NCBI RefSeq assembly: GCF_024323335.1
Contig: NC_066581.1
Location: forward strand, 462,706,289-462,770,288
DNA length: 64,000 bases
Origin: Lathyrus oleraceus
Lineage: Eukaryota > Streptophyta > Magnoliopsida > Fabales > Fabaceae
Reading direction: 5' to 3'
Below the pieces are notes generated by a model that made no database searches, was not told where the DNA came from, and saw nothing but the letters and a program-made list of their open reading frames with translations. The position numbers were made by a program, and so were the translations under genes. Positions 1-11,664 of this stretch are shown piece by piece (the stretch's first letter is position 1; every line of letters starts with the position of its first letter).

Positions 1-12
1 GCTCTTTACGAG
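1..12 (+). mobile_element. B1 internal fragment left of element A
   Basis: These 12 bases match the sequence just before 22790 in the related element B2 (gctctt..gag). They are the left half of the B1 3' noncoding tail that element A interrupted; the tail resumes at 8937. Bases 8-12 (acgag) form the left target-site duplication of A. Confidence 0.75.
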
Positions 13-1011
13 TGAAGGTGAGAAAAACAAGAAAGGGGGGTTTGAATTGTTTTAGAAAATAAAAGCTTTTTCAGAAGTAAGAACACACAGAATTTTATAC
101 TGGTTCGCTTATAACACAAAGCTACTCCAATCCACCCGGCCAAGGTGATTTCACCTTCAAAAAGGACTTAATCCACTAATCTTGAAAGATTAATACAACC
201 AAACGTCTAAGAGAGTGATCTCTTAGTCCTCCCAAGTATACAGACTACGCAGAGTCACTTGAGGAACAAAAGCAATTTAACAAAATAAATATGTAATAGA
301 GAGTGCTTCTAAGAGTAAGTGAATATTACAGCAGAATAATCAAGCAAGTGTTTTCATGTATGAGCAGCAACTCGTGAAAAGCTTTAAGAGAGAATGTAAA
401 GAATTTTCTGTGTGTTATTGTGTATCTCTCATTGAAGTAGGTTGTCCTTTATATAGTGGTGAAAGGACCATTGGAGTGATGACAAAATATTGGCCTTTGA
501 TGAGCATTCAATGTCATTACTTCTGTGTTTCTTTCCATAACCAATTTGTCTCCCTGAATAATTTCTTTCTAAAAATACTTCCTTTCCATTTGAAGAAATT
601 CTTTCTGTTACTCTTTCTGGATTTGGAGAATCTTCATCCGAGTCTTTGTTATCTCGGAATTTCTGTGTTAGAAGGAGATTGCGTTGAGGTTACATCAGAG
701 CTTCTAAGAGTACTGGTCTTCTAGATCATCAAAACTAAGTCCAGTGGATGTTTAGAGCTTCTGGTTCTTTCTACTGTCCTGTTTTGCTCAGAATCAGAAC
801 TTCTAGAGCGTGCTTTTTCTTCAGATGCTTCTGATCTTCTAGTACTTTGTATCTGATCAACGTTTGTATCTGATAAAGCAATCAGATTCCTTTGTTGCTG
901 TTCAGAGTCCTGCACACTTAGAGAATTTTTGTTAGGGTGCCATTTTTGGTTTCATCCTTTGTTATCATCAAAATCCTGGAATTCTTTTGTAGAACTCATT
1001 TTGTTCTTACA
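13..1011 (-). repeat. Element A left LTR (3' LTR of the minus-strand element)
   Basis: It is 999 bp, starting TGAAGGTGAG and ending TTACA on the plus strand. It matches 7938-8936 along its whole length with scattered, mostly transition, substitutions. A TATA-like tatataaag lies on the minus strand at about 447-455. Confidence 0.95.
447..455 (-). promoter_or_regulatory. TATA-like box in the left LTR of A
   Basis: The minus strand reads tatataaag here, with the same motif in the right LTR at 8372-8380. In copia LTRs the U3 promoter TATA lies in the middle of the LTR, as here. Only the right-hand copy would drive the element's own RNA. Confidence 0.5.
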
Positions 1012-1026
1012 ATCTCCCCCTTTTTG
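1012..1026 (-). other. Polypurine tract of A
   Basis: The minus strand reads aaaaagggggagat directly against the TGTAAG start of the 3' LTR. This is the expected plus-strand DNA priming site. A second similar tract lies at about 1276-1289 inside the element. Confidence 0.8.
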
Positions 1027-1328
1027 ATGATGACAAAACAATCTTAATTAAGAGATGAAACATTTAGAGATAAGAATTTTTAGATCAGATAGAAGTGAGA
1101 TCCCCCTGAGATAAGTCTGGGAGTTCAGAAGTTCTTACCGGAGCTTCCATGAGATGATGTTTCTAGATACTCTTCTGCAAATTTCTAAGTCAAAAAGGAT
1201 TAGGACCAGTTTTTAAACAATGTTTGCAGAGTACTGAAAGGATTTAGATATGTTTTCATCAAAGTTGTTTTGAGTTCTCCCCCTTTTTGTCAGAATCAAA
1301 AAGACTTAGATAAATGAAGGAAAGACAA

Positions 1329-1493
<165 letters not shown>

Positions 1494-1640
1494 AACAGCA
1501 GAAAGCGAGAACAAACACAACAGAAAGCAACAAGCAAATCAACAATCAAAAGGAATCCTAAGTGCCTAAGGGTTTGGAGGTGGAGGCATCCTCTGAAGCA
1601 GTTGGGTCAGGAGATTCTTAATGTTGACATTGACTGAATC

Positions 1641-2539
1641 CTATTGATCCAATCTAGCTCGGACTTCTTTCTGCTCCTTCTGAAGATCTTCAAGTGTCTT
1701 GAGAATCAGAGGGACAAAGGTGGAAGACTCCCCCTGAGTCAGAGCATCCGGTTCTACCCTGTTGGTAGATTCTTCAGCACGATGAGCTTCAGCTTCAGCA
1801 GCGGCTTTAGCTTCAGCTTCAGCAGCAGCAGCCTCAGCTAGAACTTTGGCTTCATCTTCCTTAAGTCTTTGCATTTCCTCTTGTCTGGCTTTCTCTTATG
1901 CTTCCTTGTGGGCTCTATCCTTAGCTTCTCTGGCTAGACGCTCCTGGAGTCTTAGCTCAGCGTCTCTGATGAAGTCGTTTCGGACTTGCTCAGAGAGGCT
2001 CTTCAGCTTGAAGGCTTCAGCGGTCATCCAGCCAATAACTCTATTCCAGTGTGTCCTAACAGCTGAAGGATCATCACTGATGCCAGAGTTGTTGGTCAGA
2101 GACTTGACCTTGTCAACTGAAGCTCCTGCAAACAGCACTATTGCTTCCTCTAGGGTTGGCAGGGTGTTTTCTGGTTCAGAGGGTGGAGGTGGAGAAGTGG
2201 GAGGGCTTAGGTTGAGAGTGGGAGTTTGTGGTTCAGCGGATGTATTTGGTGGGTGTGTGTCAGAGTTATTTGGTTCAGAAGGTTGAGGGTCATATGGTGT
2301 TGGGTTTGGTTGTCAAAATCATTTCTGAGTTCTTCAGTGAGGTCAATACCATTTCTACGCATGTTGTCAAAATCAACCAAGGATTCACACAACACCTCCA
2401 GTTTCTCGAATGGTGTTGCGAGATTGATGTGAGGCTCACGATCAAGAATGTGAGGCTCTTTGTAGATGGGAATTGAGACAACGTCGGTAACCGCTGGGTT
2501 TGGGTTGCTTGAACTTGGAACTTGTTCGCTTGAATCCAT
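1641..2539 (-). pseudogene. Extra downstream ORF of A (coiled-coil, envelope-like position)
   Basis: It lies between RNase H and the 3' LTR, the place where Sireviruses carry an extra ORF often called envelope-like; its function is unproven. The start is an ATG at 2537-2539 giving MDSSEQVPSSSNPNP, followed by an acidic and hydrophilic N-terminal part (about 80 residues, PFEKLEVLCESLVDFDNMRR). The frame then shifts near 2290. The second piece (2138-1896) has a basic and charged helix, and after a stop at 1896-1898 the third piece (1874-1641) has an Ala/Glu-rich coiled coil (AEAAAAEAEAKAAAEAEA). The protein jumps abruptly from the N-terminal part to a Pro-rich stretch, which suggests an internal deletion. 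No signal peptide or membrane segment is visible. It is a pseudogene in this copy. Confidence 0.7.
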
Positions 2540-3074
2540 TTGTTGAGAGAAGTTGTAAACAGATTATTGTTGAACATCCATGAATGTTGTTGATAGTTGG
2601 GATGAAGATGAAGAATGCTGCAGGAATGCCTGGAGAGAGCTGATTTGCAGAGGTTTAAGAGTGTGTGAGAGTGAAAGGTGTGCAATTGTGTGAATTGAGG
2701 TGTTCAAATACCCAAATTAGGGCGCATGCAAAACGACACAAAAAAAAGGAGTTTAGCACAAAAACCAAGTATGCACGTTAGAGGGAAAATGATTACAGCT
2801 CATTAATGATGTCTAATCCCAACAGTCAATACACTGCTCGAGGAGATCTCAAGAGACTGTTCCTTGATTTCTGCCAGACAGCTGTCTAGAAGTTCCAAGG
2901 TCAGACGCAAGGTACTCCATGTGTTTGCTTTATCTGATCTTCAGGAATACCAAGGGATTGGTTCCTGGAGATTTCTAACTCAGATAACTTCTAACTTGGT
3001 AGGAGTATCAGAGTCAGAGGCAGAATCCACTTTGTTTGCATCAGAATCTTATTTTTCAAACTTAGAGGCACATT

Positions 3075-4649
3075 TTATTCAGGGCAATTTTGAATGTTCA
3101 GATTCTTTAAAATGAAGAGGAATCTATCTTCAGCTAAGGGTTTAGTAAAGATGTCAGCCCATTGATGATCTGTATCAATGAATTTCAATGTTACTACCCT
3201 TTTCAGAACATAGTCTCTGATAAAATGATGTTTTATTTCTATGTGCTTATCTATGGAGTGTAAAATAGGATTCTTGCTTAAACAAATGGCAGTAGTATTA
3301 TCACAGAAGATAGGAATGTTACTCTCAAAGATTTGTAGATCCTCTAACTGATTCTTCATCCAGAGCATCTGAGTAGTGCACAATGATGCTGAGATGTATT
3401 CCGCTTCTGCAGTAGACAAGGCTATGGTTGATTGTCTTTTGCTGGCCCAGGATATCAGATTCTTTCCCAGAAGCTGACAATTTCCAGATGTACTTTTTTG
3501 TTCCATTCTGTCTCCTGCATAATCTGCATCACAAAAACCAGATAGTCTATACTCTGATGTTTTCTCATACATCAGGCCCATGTTAGGAGTTCCTTTCAGA
3601 TATCTGAGAATTCTCTTAACTGTTGTTAAGTGAGATTCTCTAGGATCTGATTGGAATCTGGCACAGAGACAAACACTGAATAGAATATCAGGACGAGTCG
3701 CAGTCAGATAGAGAAGGGAGCCTATCGTACCACGATAGAGCTTCTGACAAACCTTTTGACTGACTTCTTCTTTTTCAAGAATGCAGGTTGGATGCATGAG
3801 TGTCTTTGCAGGTTTGCATTTAGCCATTTCAAATTTCTTCAGAATGTCTTTTATGTATTTACTTTGATGAACGTACATGACTTCTGAAGTTTGATTGATT
3901 TGAATTCCTAGAAAGAACTTTAGTTCTTGCATTAAACTCATTTCAAATTCTGCCTACATTAGCTCAGAGAATTCTTGACATACAGAGGCGTTAGCTGAAC
4001 CAAAAATGATATCATCAACGTATATCTGGCATATCATGAGATCATTATTAATGTTTTTACAGAAGAGTGTGGAGTCAACTTTCCCTCTGATAAAATCATG
4101 TTCCAGAAGAAAATTACTTAATCTTTCATACCAAGCTCTGGAATCTTGTTTAAGTCCATATAAAGATTTCTTAAGTTTAAAAACATGTTCTGGATAATTT
4201 GAGTTTTCAAAACCTGGAGGTTGGTTGACATACACTTCTTCTGATATATAACCATTAAGGAATGCGCTCTTGACATCCATTTGATACAATTTGATAGAAT
4301 GATTTATAGCGAATGATACAAGTAAGCGAATAGATTCTAACCTGGCGACTGGGGAAAAGGTTTCATTGTAGTCAATGCCTTCTTGTTGACTGTAACCTTG
4401 AGCCACCAGTCGAGCTTTGTTTCTGATAACTTCTCATTTCTCATTCAGCTTATTTCTGAACACCCATCTGGTTCCGATAATGTGAGGGCCTCTGGGCTTA
4501 GGAACAAGATCCCAGACGTCGTTCTTTGTGAATTTATCTAGCTCTTCTTGCATGGCTAGAACCCAGTCGCTATCTTGAAGTGCCTCATCACAGGAAGTAG
4601 GCTCGATCAGAGATACTAGTCCCAAAGGAGTTTCTTCAAGAGTCTTGAA
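3075..4649 (-). pseudogene. pol: Element A pol: reverse transcriptase and RNase H
   Basis: The RT copies the element RNA into DNA and RNase H removes the template inside the virus-like particle. RT motifs are visible in order: [30 protein letters not shown], the KSLYGLKQ block, and the catalytic YVDD at 4011-4022. The RNase H part follows with FCDADYAG, ALSTAEAEYISA and IKHHFIRDYV, ending in a natural stop at 3075-3077. One frame runs from 5207 to 3075 and is interrupted only by TGA at 4434-4436 and TAG at 3954-3956. The TAG falls where a Gln codon would be normal, so a single C-to-T change is the likely cause. Otherwise this is the best preserved pol part of A. Confidence 0.9.
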
Positions 4650-5754
4650 GGTAGACCTAGTTCGGATAGGTTCGTCCTTACTTCCCAGAATCAACTCTTC
4701 ATATATGTTGAGGTGACTTTTAGCTTTCTTTGGGATTGCTGGGGATTTAGTTCCTTCTGAAGTTTGATTGGCAGTTGCTTCAGGAGCTTTAATCTTCTCG
4801 TCAGAACCTGCAAAAGTGATCTCCAAATCTGCAAGTTTCTGAACTAGCTTTGACTTTTCAGGGTCAAGCTTATCATCAAATCTGACATGAATTGATTCTT
4901 CCACAATTTTGGTTTTTGTATTGTATACTCTGTAGCCTTTAGAGCATTCTAAGTATCCTAACATAATACCTTTTTGTGCTTTGGAATCAAACTTGTTCAG
5001 ATGTTCTTTAGTATTTAAAATAAAACAGGAACATCCAAAAGGATGAAAATAGGAAATGTTTGGTTTTATTCCTTTACACAGTTCATAGGGAGTCTTCTCC
5101 ATAATAGGTCTTATGGAGATTCTATTCTGAATGTAACACGCTGTATTTACAGCTTCAGCCCAAAAGTGTTTAGCCACATTTGTTTCATTGATCATGGTTC
5201 TGGCCATCTCTTGGGTGTCCTATTCTTCCTCTCTACAACTCCATTTTGTTGTGGAGTTCTAGGGCAGGAGAAATCATGGGATATTCCATTAGAGTCAAAA
5301 ATTCCTTAAAAAATTTATTTTCAAATTCCATACCATGATCACTTCTGACTCTGATGATTTTAGAGTCAAATTCGTTTTGCACTTTGGAACAGAAGCTAGT
5401 GAATACAGAGTGAGACTCACTCTTGTGCTTTAAGAATTTTACCCATGTCCAGCGACTGAAATCATCAACAATGACTAGTCCATACTTCTTTCCATTGACT
5501 GATGCTGTTTTCACAAGACCAAATAAATCAATGTGAAGAAGTTCCAGAGGCTTAGAGGTAGAAACAATATTTTTCCTTTTGAAGGATGATTTTGAAAATT
5601 TTCCTTTCTGACATGCTTCACATAGAGCATCCGAAGAAAACTTCAGCTTAGGTAGTCCTCTGACTAACTCGAGTTTATTTAGCTGAGATAATTTTCTCAT
5701 GCTATTGTGGCCCAAGCGTCTATGCCATACCCATTGCTCTTCGTGAACAAACAT
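4650..5754 (-). pseudogene. pol: Element A pol: integrase
   Basis: Integrase inserts the cDNA into the host chromosome. The zinc-binding HHCC domain is present (WHRRLGHNS ... CEACQKGK), followed by the core with catalytic Asp residues in HIDLFG and VRSDHGMEFEN. The third acidic residue lies in the frame-shifted stretch near 5240-5310. Two small indels there disrupt the reading: one in a T/A homopolymer near 5305, and one near 5225 after the PQQNGVVERKNR motif. The C-terminal part (MARTMINETNVAKHFWAEAV onward, from 5207) returns in frame and runs into RT through an acidic, Ser-rich linker. A stop also lies just upstream of 5754 in the protease-integrase connection. Confidence 0.88.
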
Positions 5755-5852
5755 CAGACATTTTACATTTTGTTCTTTTAAATCAGAAAGATTTATTTAA
5801 TAAATATTGTTTTTCCTCTTGCCAGTGAATAGGACAGAGCCATTGTTTTGAT

Positions 5853-6167
5853 TTATGCCTTTACATTTTTTTTATTAAAGATTACATCATATCCGTTATC
5901 ACTTAATTGACTTATTGATAATAGATTATGCATTAATCCTTCTACATATAACACATCAGATATAGAGGGAAGAGTACCATTACCAATAGTTCCGGAGCCT
6001 CTAATCCTTCCTTTCTGATCTCCTCTAAAGCCTACGAATCCAACATCTTTAAGTTCCAGGCTTTGGAACATAGACTTTCTTCCCGTCATGTGTCGCGAGC
6101 ATCCAGAGTCTAGGTACCATGACTGGTGTTTTAACTCTGCTGCATAAGATATCTGCAACATAAACAA
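5853..6167 (-). pseudogene. pol: Element A aspartic protease
   Basis: This retropepsin-like protease would process the Gag-Pol polyprotein. The active-site motif is WYLDSGCSRHMTG, with the conserved copia follow-up ISDVLYVEGLMHNLLSISQL. The preceding gag segment (6168-6699) is in another frame, so a frameshift lies near 6160. A stop separates it from the integrase. Confidence 0.88.
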
Positions 6168-7042
6168 TCTTATCCTTTGGTACCCAGAGTCTTTTGGGTC
6201 CTTTGTGATTAGTTTTCCCAGAGTTTCTTAACACTTTGGGTTTTCTAGCATTATTAAATTGTTGTGCTTGTGTATGTGTATAGTGATATGAAAATGGAGA
6301 TTTAGGTTGGTCATTAGTAGAAGTTTTATCTTCACTAGGATCATACCCAATTCCTCTTCTATTGTTCTGACTGACTCCATAAATCATGGATGCCATTATG
6401 CTCCTCCCAATCCCATTTTTCAGAAACTTTTGAAAAGATTTTTCATATTTATAAATTATTGTGTTTGAAGTTTGTGGAGCTTGAGATAACGCTTCTTCAT
6501 GTTTTGAGCAATTTTTCTTTGTTGCATCTCTTTCTAATGTCAAAGTTCTATTTTCATCTTTTAGTTCTAAAATTGTTATCTCAAGTTTGCCACATTCTTC
6601 TAATGTTTCTTCAAGAACTCCTTTTATAGCTTTAAATTTTTGTTTGAGTTTCTGATATGAGCTTAGAGTTTCAGACAGACATGATTCTAGGTCAAATCGA
6701 GAGTTCAGAAAATACCTCTTCTGATTCAGATTCTTCATCTGAAGTGTTCTTGGATGTGGTAGCCATGAGTGCCACATTAGCCTGTTCATCAGAGTCTGAT
6801 TCTGACGAGTCAAATTCACTGTCATCCCAGGTAGCCATCAGTCCCTTTTTGGTTCTGAGGGAATTTTTCTTGAAGTTCTCTTTTCTGGAACTGTCTTCCT
6901 TTAACTTGGGACATTCGTTTCTATAGTGATCTGTTTCTTTACATTCATAACACGTAACATATTTGTTAGATTTACCTTTTGAGGTTGATTCTGATCGGTC
7001 CCCGCTGGGTCTTGGTCTCCTGAAGTTATTATTCCTCTTTCT
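6168..7042 (-). pseudogene. gag: Element A gag C-terminal part: zinc knuckle and coiled coil
   Basis: This continues gag beyond an in-frame TGA at 7043-7045. A CCHC knuckle, CYECKETDHYRNEC (CX2CX4HX4C), lies at about 6906-6955; the usual Gly before His is Asp here. A Ser/Asp-rich acidic stretch follows (6700-6830). After a frameshift near 6700 there is a long Lys/Glu/Leu-rich coiled coil (LSSYQKLKQKFKAIKG ... LELKDENRTLTLERD). A Trp-Val-Pro-Lys segment precedes the protease. Sirevirus Gag is known to be long with such coiled coils. Confidence 0.8.
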
Positions 7043-7855
7043 TCAGAGTTGTTTTACTCTTCTGGTCATAAGGGATAATTCTTCCTCATCGTCAGAATCT
7101 TCCTGTTCAGAGTCATCAGCGTCTTCTGTTTCGGCCTGGAAGGCTTTGTTTCTGTCAGACTTGCGCCTTTCAGATCTGGACTTTAATGCTACAGACTTGA
7201 TCTTCTTCTGAGGCTCATCTTCCTCCAGTTCTATCTCATGACTTCTGAGTGAACTGACAAGCTCTTCAAGGTTGACGTTGTTCAGATCCTTTGATAGCTT
7301 TAAGGTTGTGACCATGGGTCTCCACTTCTTTGGCAAGCTTCTGACTATCTTTTTGACATGGTCTGCAGTTGTGTATCCTTTGTCTAGCACTTTGAGACCT
7401 GCAATAAGAGTTTGGAATCTAGAAAACATTACCTCTACAGCTTCATCATCCTCCATTTTGAAGGCTTCATATTTCTGGATTAGAGCCAGAGCCTTTGTTT
7501 CTTTGACCTGAGAGTTTCCTTCATGAGTCATCCTTAGAGAGTCGAGTATATCTTTAGCTGTTTCCCTGTTGGTGATTTTTTCATACTCATTGTAGGATAT
7601 GGCATTGAGAAGTATCGATCTGGCTTTGTGAAGATTTTTGAATTCACGCTTCTGATCATCTGTCATTTTACTTCTGGGAACGGCAACTCCAGCATCTGTT
7701 ATAGGAGGTTTGTATCCAACTGTGACAATGTCCCAAAGATCAGCATCATAACCCAGAAAGAAACTTTCAATTCTATCTTTCCAGTAATCGAATTTCTCTC
7801 CATCAAAGACTTGAGGTTTAGCGTTGTAGTTGTCTCTTTCATTGGTGTTGGCCAT
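7043..7855 (-). pseudogene. gag: Element A gag N-terminal part
   Basis: This 270-codon frame starts at an ATG complementary to 7853-7855, about 70 bp downstream of the PBS. It carries the copia Gag fold: FDGEKFDYWKDRIESFF, then ILNAISYNEYEKI, the WDI-like block AKDILDSLRMTHEG, and the RSLPKKWRPMVTTL segment (UBN2/DUF4219-type regions). It ends with a Lys/Arg and Ser/Asp/Glu-rich tail. The frame stops at TGA 7043-7045, just before the zinc knuckle, in a position best explained by CGA to TGA. Gag would form the virus-like particle in the cytoplasm. Confidence 0.9.
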
Positions 7856-7923
7856 AGTTTTTCTCGTTCTGGATCTCTCTACACTGTTAAGTGTTTGATT
7901 AGAAAATCAATAACATAGTCGAA

Positions 7924-7935
7924 GCTCTGATACCA
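7924..7935 (-). other. Primer-binding site of A (initiator tRNA-Met)
   Basis: The minus strand reads TGGTATCAGAGC, complementary to the 3' end of plant initiator tRNA-Met, two bases from the LTR boundary at 7938. This fixes the element's orientation and its 5' LTR. Confidence 0.93.
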
Positions 7936-7937
7936 AC

Positions 7938-8936
7938 TGAACGTGAGAAAAACAAGAAAGGGGGGTTTGAATTGTTTTAGAAAATAAAAGCTTTTTTAGA
8001 AGTAAGAACACACAGAATTTTATACTGGTTCGCTTATAACACAAAGTTACTCCAGTCCACCCGGCCAAGGTGATTTCGCCTTCAAAAAGGACTTAATCTA
8101 CTAATCTTGAAAGATTAATACAACCAAACGTCTAAGAGAGTGATCTCTTAGTCCTCCCAAGTATACAGACTACGCAGAGTCACTTGAGGAACAAAAGCAA
8201 TTTAACAAAATAAATATGTAATAGAGAGTGCTTCTAAGAGTAAGCAAATATTACAGCAGAATAATCAAGCAAGTGTTTTAACGTATGAGCAGCAGCTCGT
8301 GAAAAGCTTTAAGAGAGAATGTAAAGAATTTTATGTGCGTTATTGTGTATTTCTCACTGAAGTAGGTTGTCCTTTATATAGTGGTGAAAGGACCGTTGGA
8401 GTGATGACAAAATATTGGCCTTTGATGAGCATTCAATGTCATTACTTCTGTGTTTCTTGCCATAACCAAATTGTCTCCTTGAATAATTTCTTTCTAAAAA
8501 TACTTCCTTTCCATTTGAAGAAATTCTTTCTGTTACTCTTTCTGGATTTGGAGAATCTTCATCAGAGTCTTTGTTATCTCGGAGTTTATGTGTTAGAAGG
8601 AGATTGCGTTGAGGTTACATCAGAGCTTCTAAGAGTACTGGTCTTCTAGATCATGAGAACTAAGTCCAGTGGATGTTTAGAGCTTCTGGTTCTTTCTACT
8701 GTCCTGTTTTGCTCAGAATCAGAACTTCTAGAGCGCACTTTTTCTTTAGATGCTTCTGATTTTCTAGTACTTTGTATCTGATCAACGTTTGTATCTGATA
8801 AAGCGATCAGATTCCTTTGTTGCTGTTCAGAGTCCTGCACACTTAGAGAATTTTCGTTAGGGTGCCATTTTTGGTTTTATCCTTTGTTATCATCAAAATC
8901 CTGGAATTCTTTTGTAGAACTCATTTTGTTCATACA
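7938..8936 (-). repeat. Element A right LTR (5' LTR of the minus-strand element)
   Basis: It is 999 bp, starting TGAACGTGAG and ending ATACA. It aligns end to end with 13-1011. Six substitutions are visible in the first 170 aligned bases, so divergence is a few per cent and the insertion is not very recent. A TATA-like box is at 8372-8380 (minus). Confidence 0.95.
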
Positions 8937-9581
8937 ATGAGTTCCCTGGATTTCTGATTATCTCAGCTATTGCAGTTGTGTATAACTATGGTTCGTACCA
9001 CCTAACATTTATGTTTTAACATTTTATATGTTATAATATCCCTTGTGACATTCTCTGATAGACTAATTGACATTTATTTTGTCTAATTGGTCCCTTTGGT
9101 CTATTTTGAATAAAAAGGGGGAGAAGGTATTATGTGGAGAATTACAGTTGTGTGGAGATGTGGAGAGCTGCAGTTATTGTGTGATGTTGTAGCTATGCTA
9201 GACAAGGGACAACTGATGGTGAAAAGAATAATGTTCTATGTTGCACATGTGATGTTGAAGGAGATGTCAGAAGGTGTATTGCACAGGTGATGTTGAAGGA
9301 GATGTCAGAGGGTGACTCTGAATGTTACAGGTGCGGTTGTTACAGGTGTTGTTATTACAGATGATGTTGTTGAAGGAGATGTTTGTAGGTGAACAGACTT
9401 AGGGGGAGAAGAATTACCCATGTGCATGTGTGTATTAGTAGTTGCTATTATAGCTAGTAATTGTGTTTGCTTCTACTGCTGCTTAAACTGTTGTTATGCT
9501 GTTTAACTGCTGATGTGTTTTTTTCTTGTGAACAAAATGGACTGATATATGTTTTAGCACAAATTTGCCAAAGGGGGAGTT
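8937..9581 (+). mobile_element. B1 3' noncoding tail
   Basis: This is collinear with 22790-23434 of B2 and 46860-47273 of B3, the region between the envelope-like ORF and the 3' LTR. It holds no ORF. It contains an internal polypurine tract (aaaaagggggaga, about 9113-9125), repeated 'gatgttgaaggagatgtc'-type phrases between 9260 and 9400, another purine tract near 9399, and the final tract ccaaagggggagtt at 9569-9581 before the LTR. The rest of B1's coding region lies left of the window. Confidence 0.85.
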
Positions 9582-10452
9582 TGTTGGTTCTAGGTGTTGG
9601 CAACAATTTTGGTAAAACCAAGAGTGTTCACAGGATGCTACATGTGATGTCTTAACATAAGATATCTTGTACCTGTTGGAAGTTTAAAACATAATTATGC
9701 AGGATTTTATCAGGATGTCATACCCGATGGCATGACATCTGATATTATGTACCTACTGGAAATTTAAAATATAATTATGCAGGATTATTCCAGGATGTCA
9801 GACCCGATGTCATGACATCTGTATACAGAACATTCAGACTGAATGTTATGTATTATGTGATTGCGTTTTTAATGCAAATCTATGTATGATTGAAGATATG
9901 ATTTACACACACATTCAATCATTAATTACAACCAGATTTACTTATTTTCCAAAGAGATCTAATCAGCTATCTTGAGAAGATTTAAATAGAAAATAGTTTT
10001 AGGGTTTTATGATGTCCAAGCCCAGCCAAATGCTTCTATAAAAAGGACATGGAAAACCTGATTTGATACACAAGAAATACATAGCGAAATATTGAGAGAG
10101 AATAAGGGTTTAAGTCTTGTGTGGTCGTGTGACTTGTAAGCCATTCAATTCATCCATAGATGATTGAATTGGTCTAATTTTTGAGTTGTAGTTTGTCACT
10201 CTAAGATTTTAAGCATGAGTGTGTGGCTACTTGATTGTAGCTGCTAAGTAAGATCAAGTGTGTGTCATTGAAGAGTGTCTTCTTTTCATTGTAATTCTTG
10301 TTTAATATCACTGGTGTGATTGAGGGGGGGTGAGTGGGATCTCATATCTAAGAGTTCTTAGGTAGAAGTCATACGGGTAAAGATTAGGTGAAAAAGACTG
10401 TAACTTGTGTTGTTTAATGAGAGTCTTTGAACTGATTCTATTTAATGGATTT
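9582..10452 (+). repeat. B1 shared LTR, left part
   Basis: It starts TGTTGGTTCT right after the polypurine tract and matches the B2 LTRs until it is cut at 10452 by B2. It contains about three 80-bp U3 tandem units (9640-9825), the palindrome gatgtcatgacatc at 9806-9819, and a TATA box at 10037-10044. Its last 167 bp lie at 24651-24817 on the far side of B2. Total length is about 1038 bp against 1210 bp in B2. Confidence 0.9.
10448..10452 (+). other. Target-site duplication of B2, left copy
   Basis: GATTT lies directly before the B2 5' LTR. The identical GATTT is at 24646-24650 after the 3' LTR. The match is perfect and proves that B2 inserted into the B1 LTR. Confidence 0.93.
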
Positions 10453-10542
10453 TGTTGGTTATAAGTGTTGGCAGCAATTTTGGTAAAACAAAGAGTGTTC
10501 ACAAGATGTCATGTGTGATGTCTTAACATGAGATATCTTGTG

Positions 10543-10785
10543 TACCTGCTGGAATGAAAGAACATGATCATGTAGGATTGTATCAGAATGTCATAATGAC
10601 ATGGCATCTGATGATGTGTACCTGCTGGAGTTCAAATGGAAGACATGATCATGCAGGATTGTTTCAGAATGTCATAATGACATGATATCTGATATGGTTG
10701 TACCTGCTGGAAGTTATAAAAGGAATTATGAAGTTATGCAGGAATTGTTCCAGGATGTCAGACCCGATGTCATGACATCCTGTAC
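10543..10785 (+). repeat. U3 tandem repeats of the B-family LTR
   Basis: The phrase 'acctgctgga ... catgatcatgcaggatt ... atgtcataatgacat' recurs about every 80 bp. Unit number differs between LTRs of the family: about three in B1 and B2, one in B3. Position upstream of the TATA box is typical of retrotransposon enhancers (inference). Confidence 0.7.
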
Positions 10786-10998
10786 ATAGAACATTCAGTA
10801 TGAATGTTTGGTGTTTTGTGATTGCACAATTAATGGAAATCTAGGTATGATTGAAGATCTGATTTGCAGGCACATTCAATCATGGATTACAACCTGATTT
10901 ACTTATTTTCCAAAGAGATCTAACCAGCTGTCATGAGAAGATTTGATTTGAAAATAGATTTAAGGTTTTCAAGATGTCCAAGCCCAGCAGAAAGCTTC

Positions 10999-11006
10999 TA
11001 TAAAAA
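10999..11006 (+). promoter_or_regulatory. TATA box of the B2 5' LTR
   Basis: TATAAAAA in the context 'agcttctataaaaaggga' is conserved at 10037 (B1), 23981 (B2 3' LTR), 40644 and 47649 (B3, as tatataaagg). It marks the U3/R promoter. Confidence 0.65.
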
Positions 11007-11664
11007 GGGACTTAGAAAACCTGTTTGTACACACAACCAATACTGAGCGAAATACAGAGAGAGAGCTAGGGTTTGTGTCTTGTTTAGCCATGAGACTTGT
11101 AAGCCATTCAAGTCATCTATTGATGATTGAATTGGTCTGATTTGTGGTTGTAATTTGTCACTCTAAAGTTGTTAAGCAAGAGTGTGTGTCTACTTGATCA
11201 AAGCTATGAAGCAAGATCAAGTGTGTGTCTTCTTGATCAAAGATGTTAAGCAAGATCAAGAGTGTGCCTTCTTGATTGAAACTGTGAAGTAAAATCAAGA
11301 GTGTGTTATTGAAAAGTGTTTTCTTTTCTCAAGGGATTGTTATTTAAGATCACATGTGTGATTGTAGGGAAGTGAGTGGGTTCTCATATATAAGAGTGCT
11401 TAGGTAGAAATTGCACGGGTAGAGATTAGGTGAGAAAGATTGTAACTTGTTGAAGTGTACGGAGAGTCTTTGAACTGATTCTATTTTAGTGAATTTCCTT
11501 CCTGGCTTGGTAGCCCCCAGATGTAGGTGAGTTGGACCGAACTGGGTTAACAATTGCTTGTGTATCTTGCATTACTATTCTCTATCTTTATTCTGTATGC
11601 ATTACTCAGATATTAGTTCGTGACATTACCTTCGACATCTCATATCTGATACCAGAATTTCAAT

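Larger units (their letters stand above)
10453..11662 (+). repeat. B2 5' LTR
   Basis: It starts TGTTGGTTAT and ends GAATTTCA. U3 carries about three 77-82-bp tandem units (starting near 10543, 10620 and 10702) and the perfect palindrome gatgtcatgacatc at 10766-10779. The TATA box tataaaaa is at 10999-11006. Downstream, short 'cttgatcaaagctgtgaagcaagatcaagtgtgtgt' units repeat about three times (11190-11310). Confidence 0.93.

Noticed and set aside
1846..2286. 146-codon plus-strand frame rich in Ser and Leu
   Set aside because: It is antisense to the Ala/Glu-rich downstream ORF of element A; composition is the mirror of that ORF.
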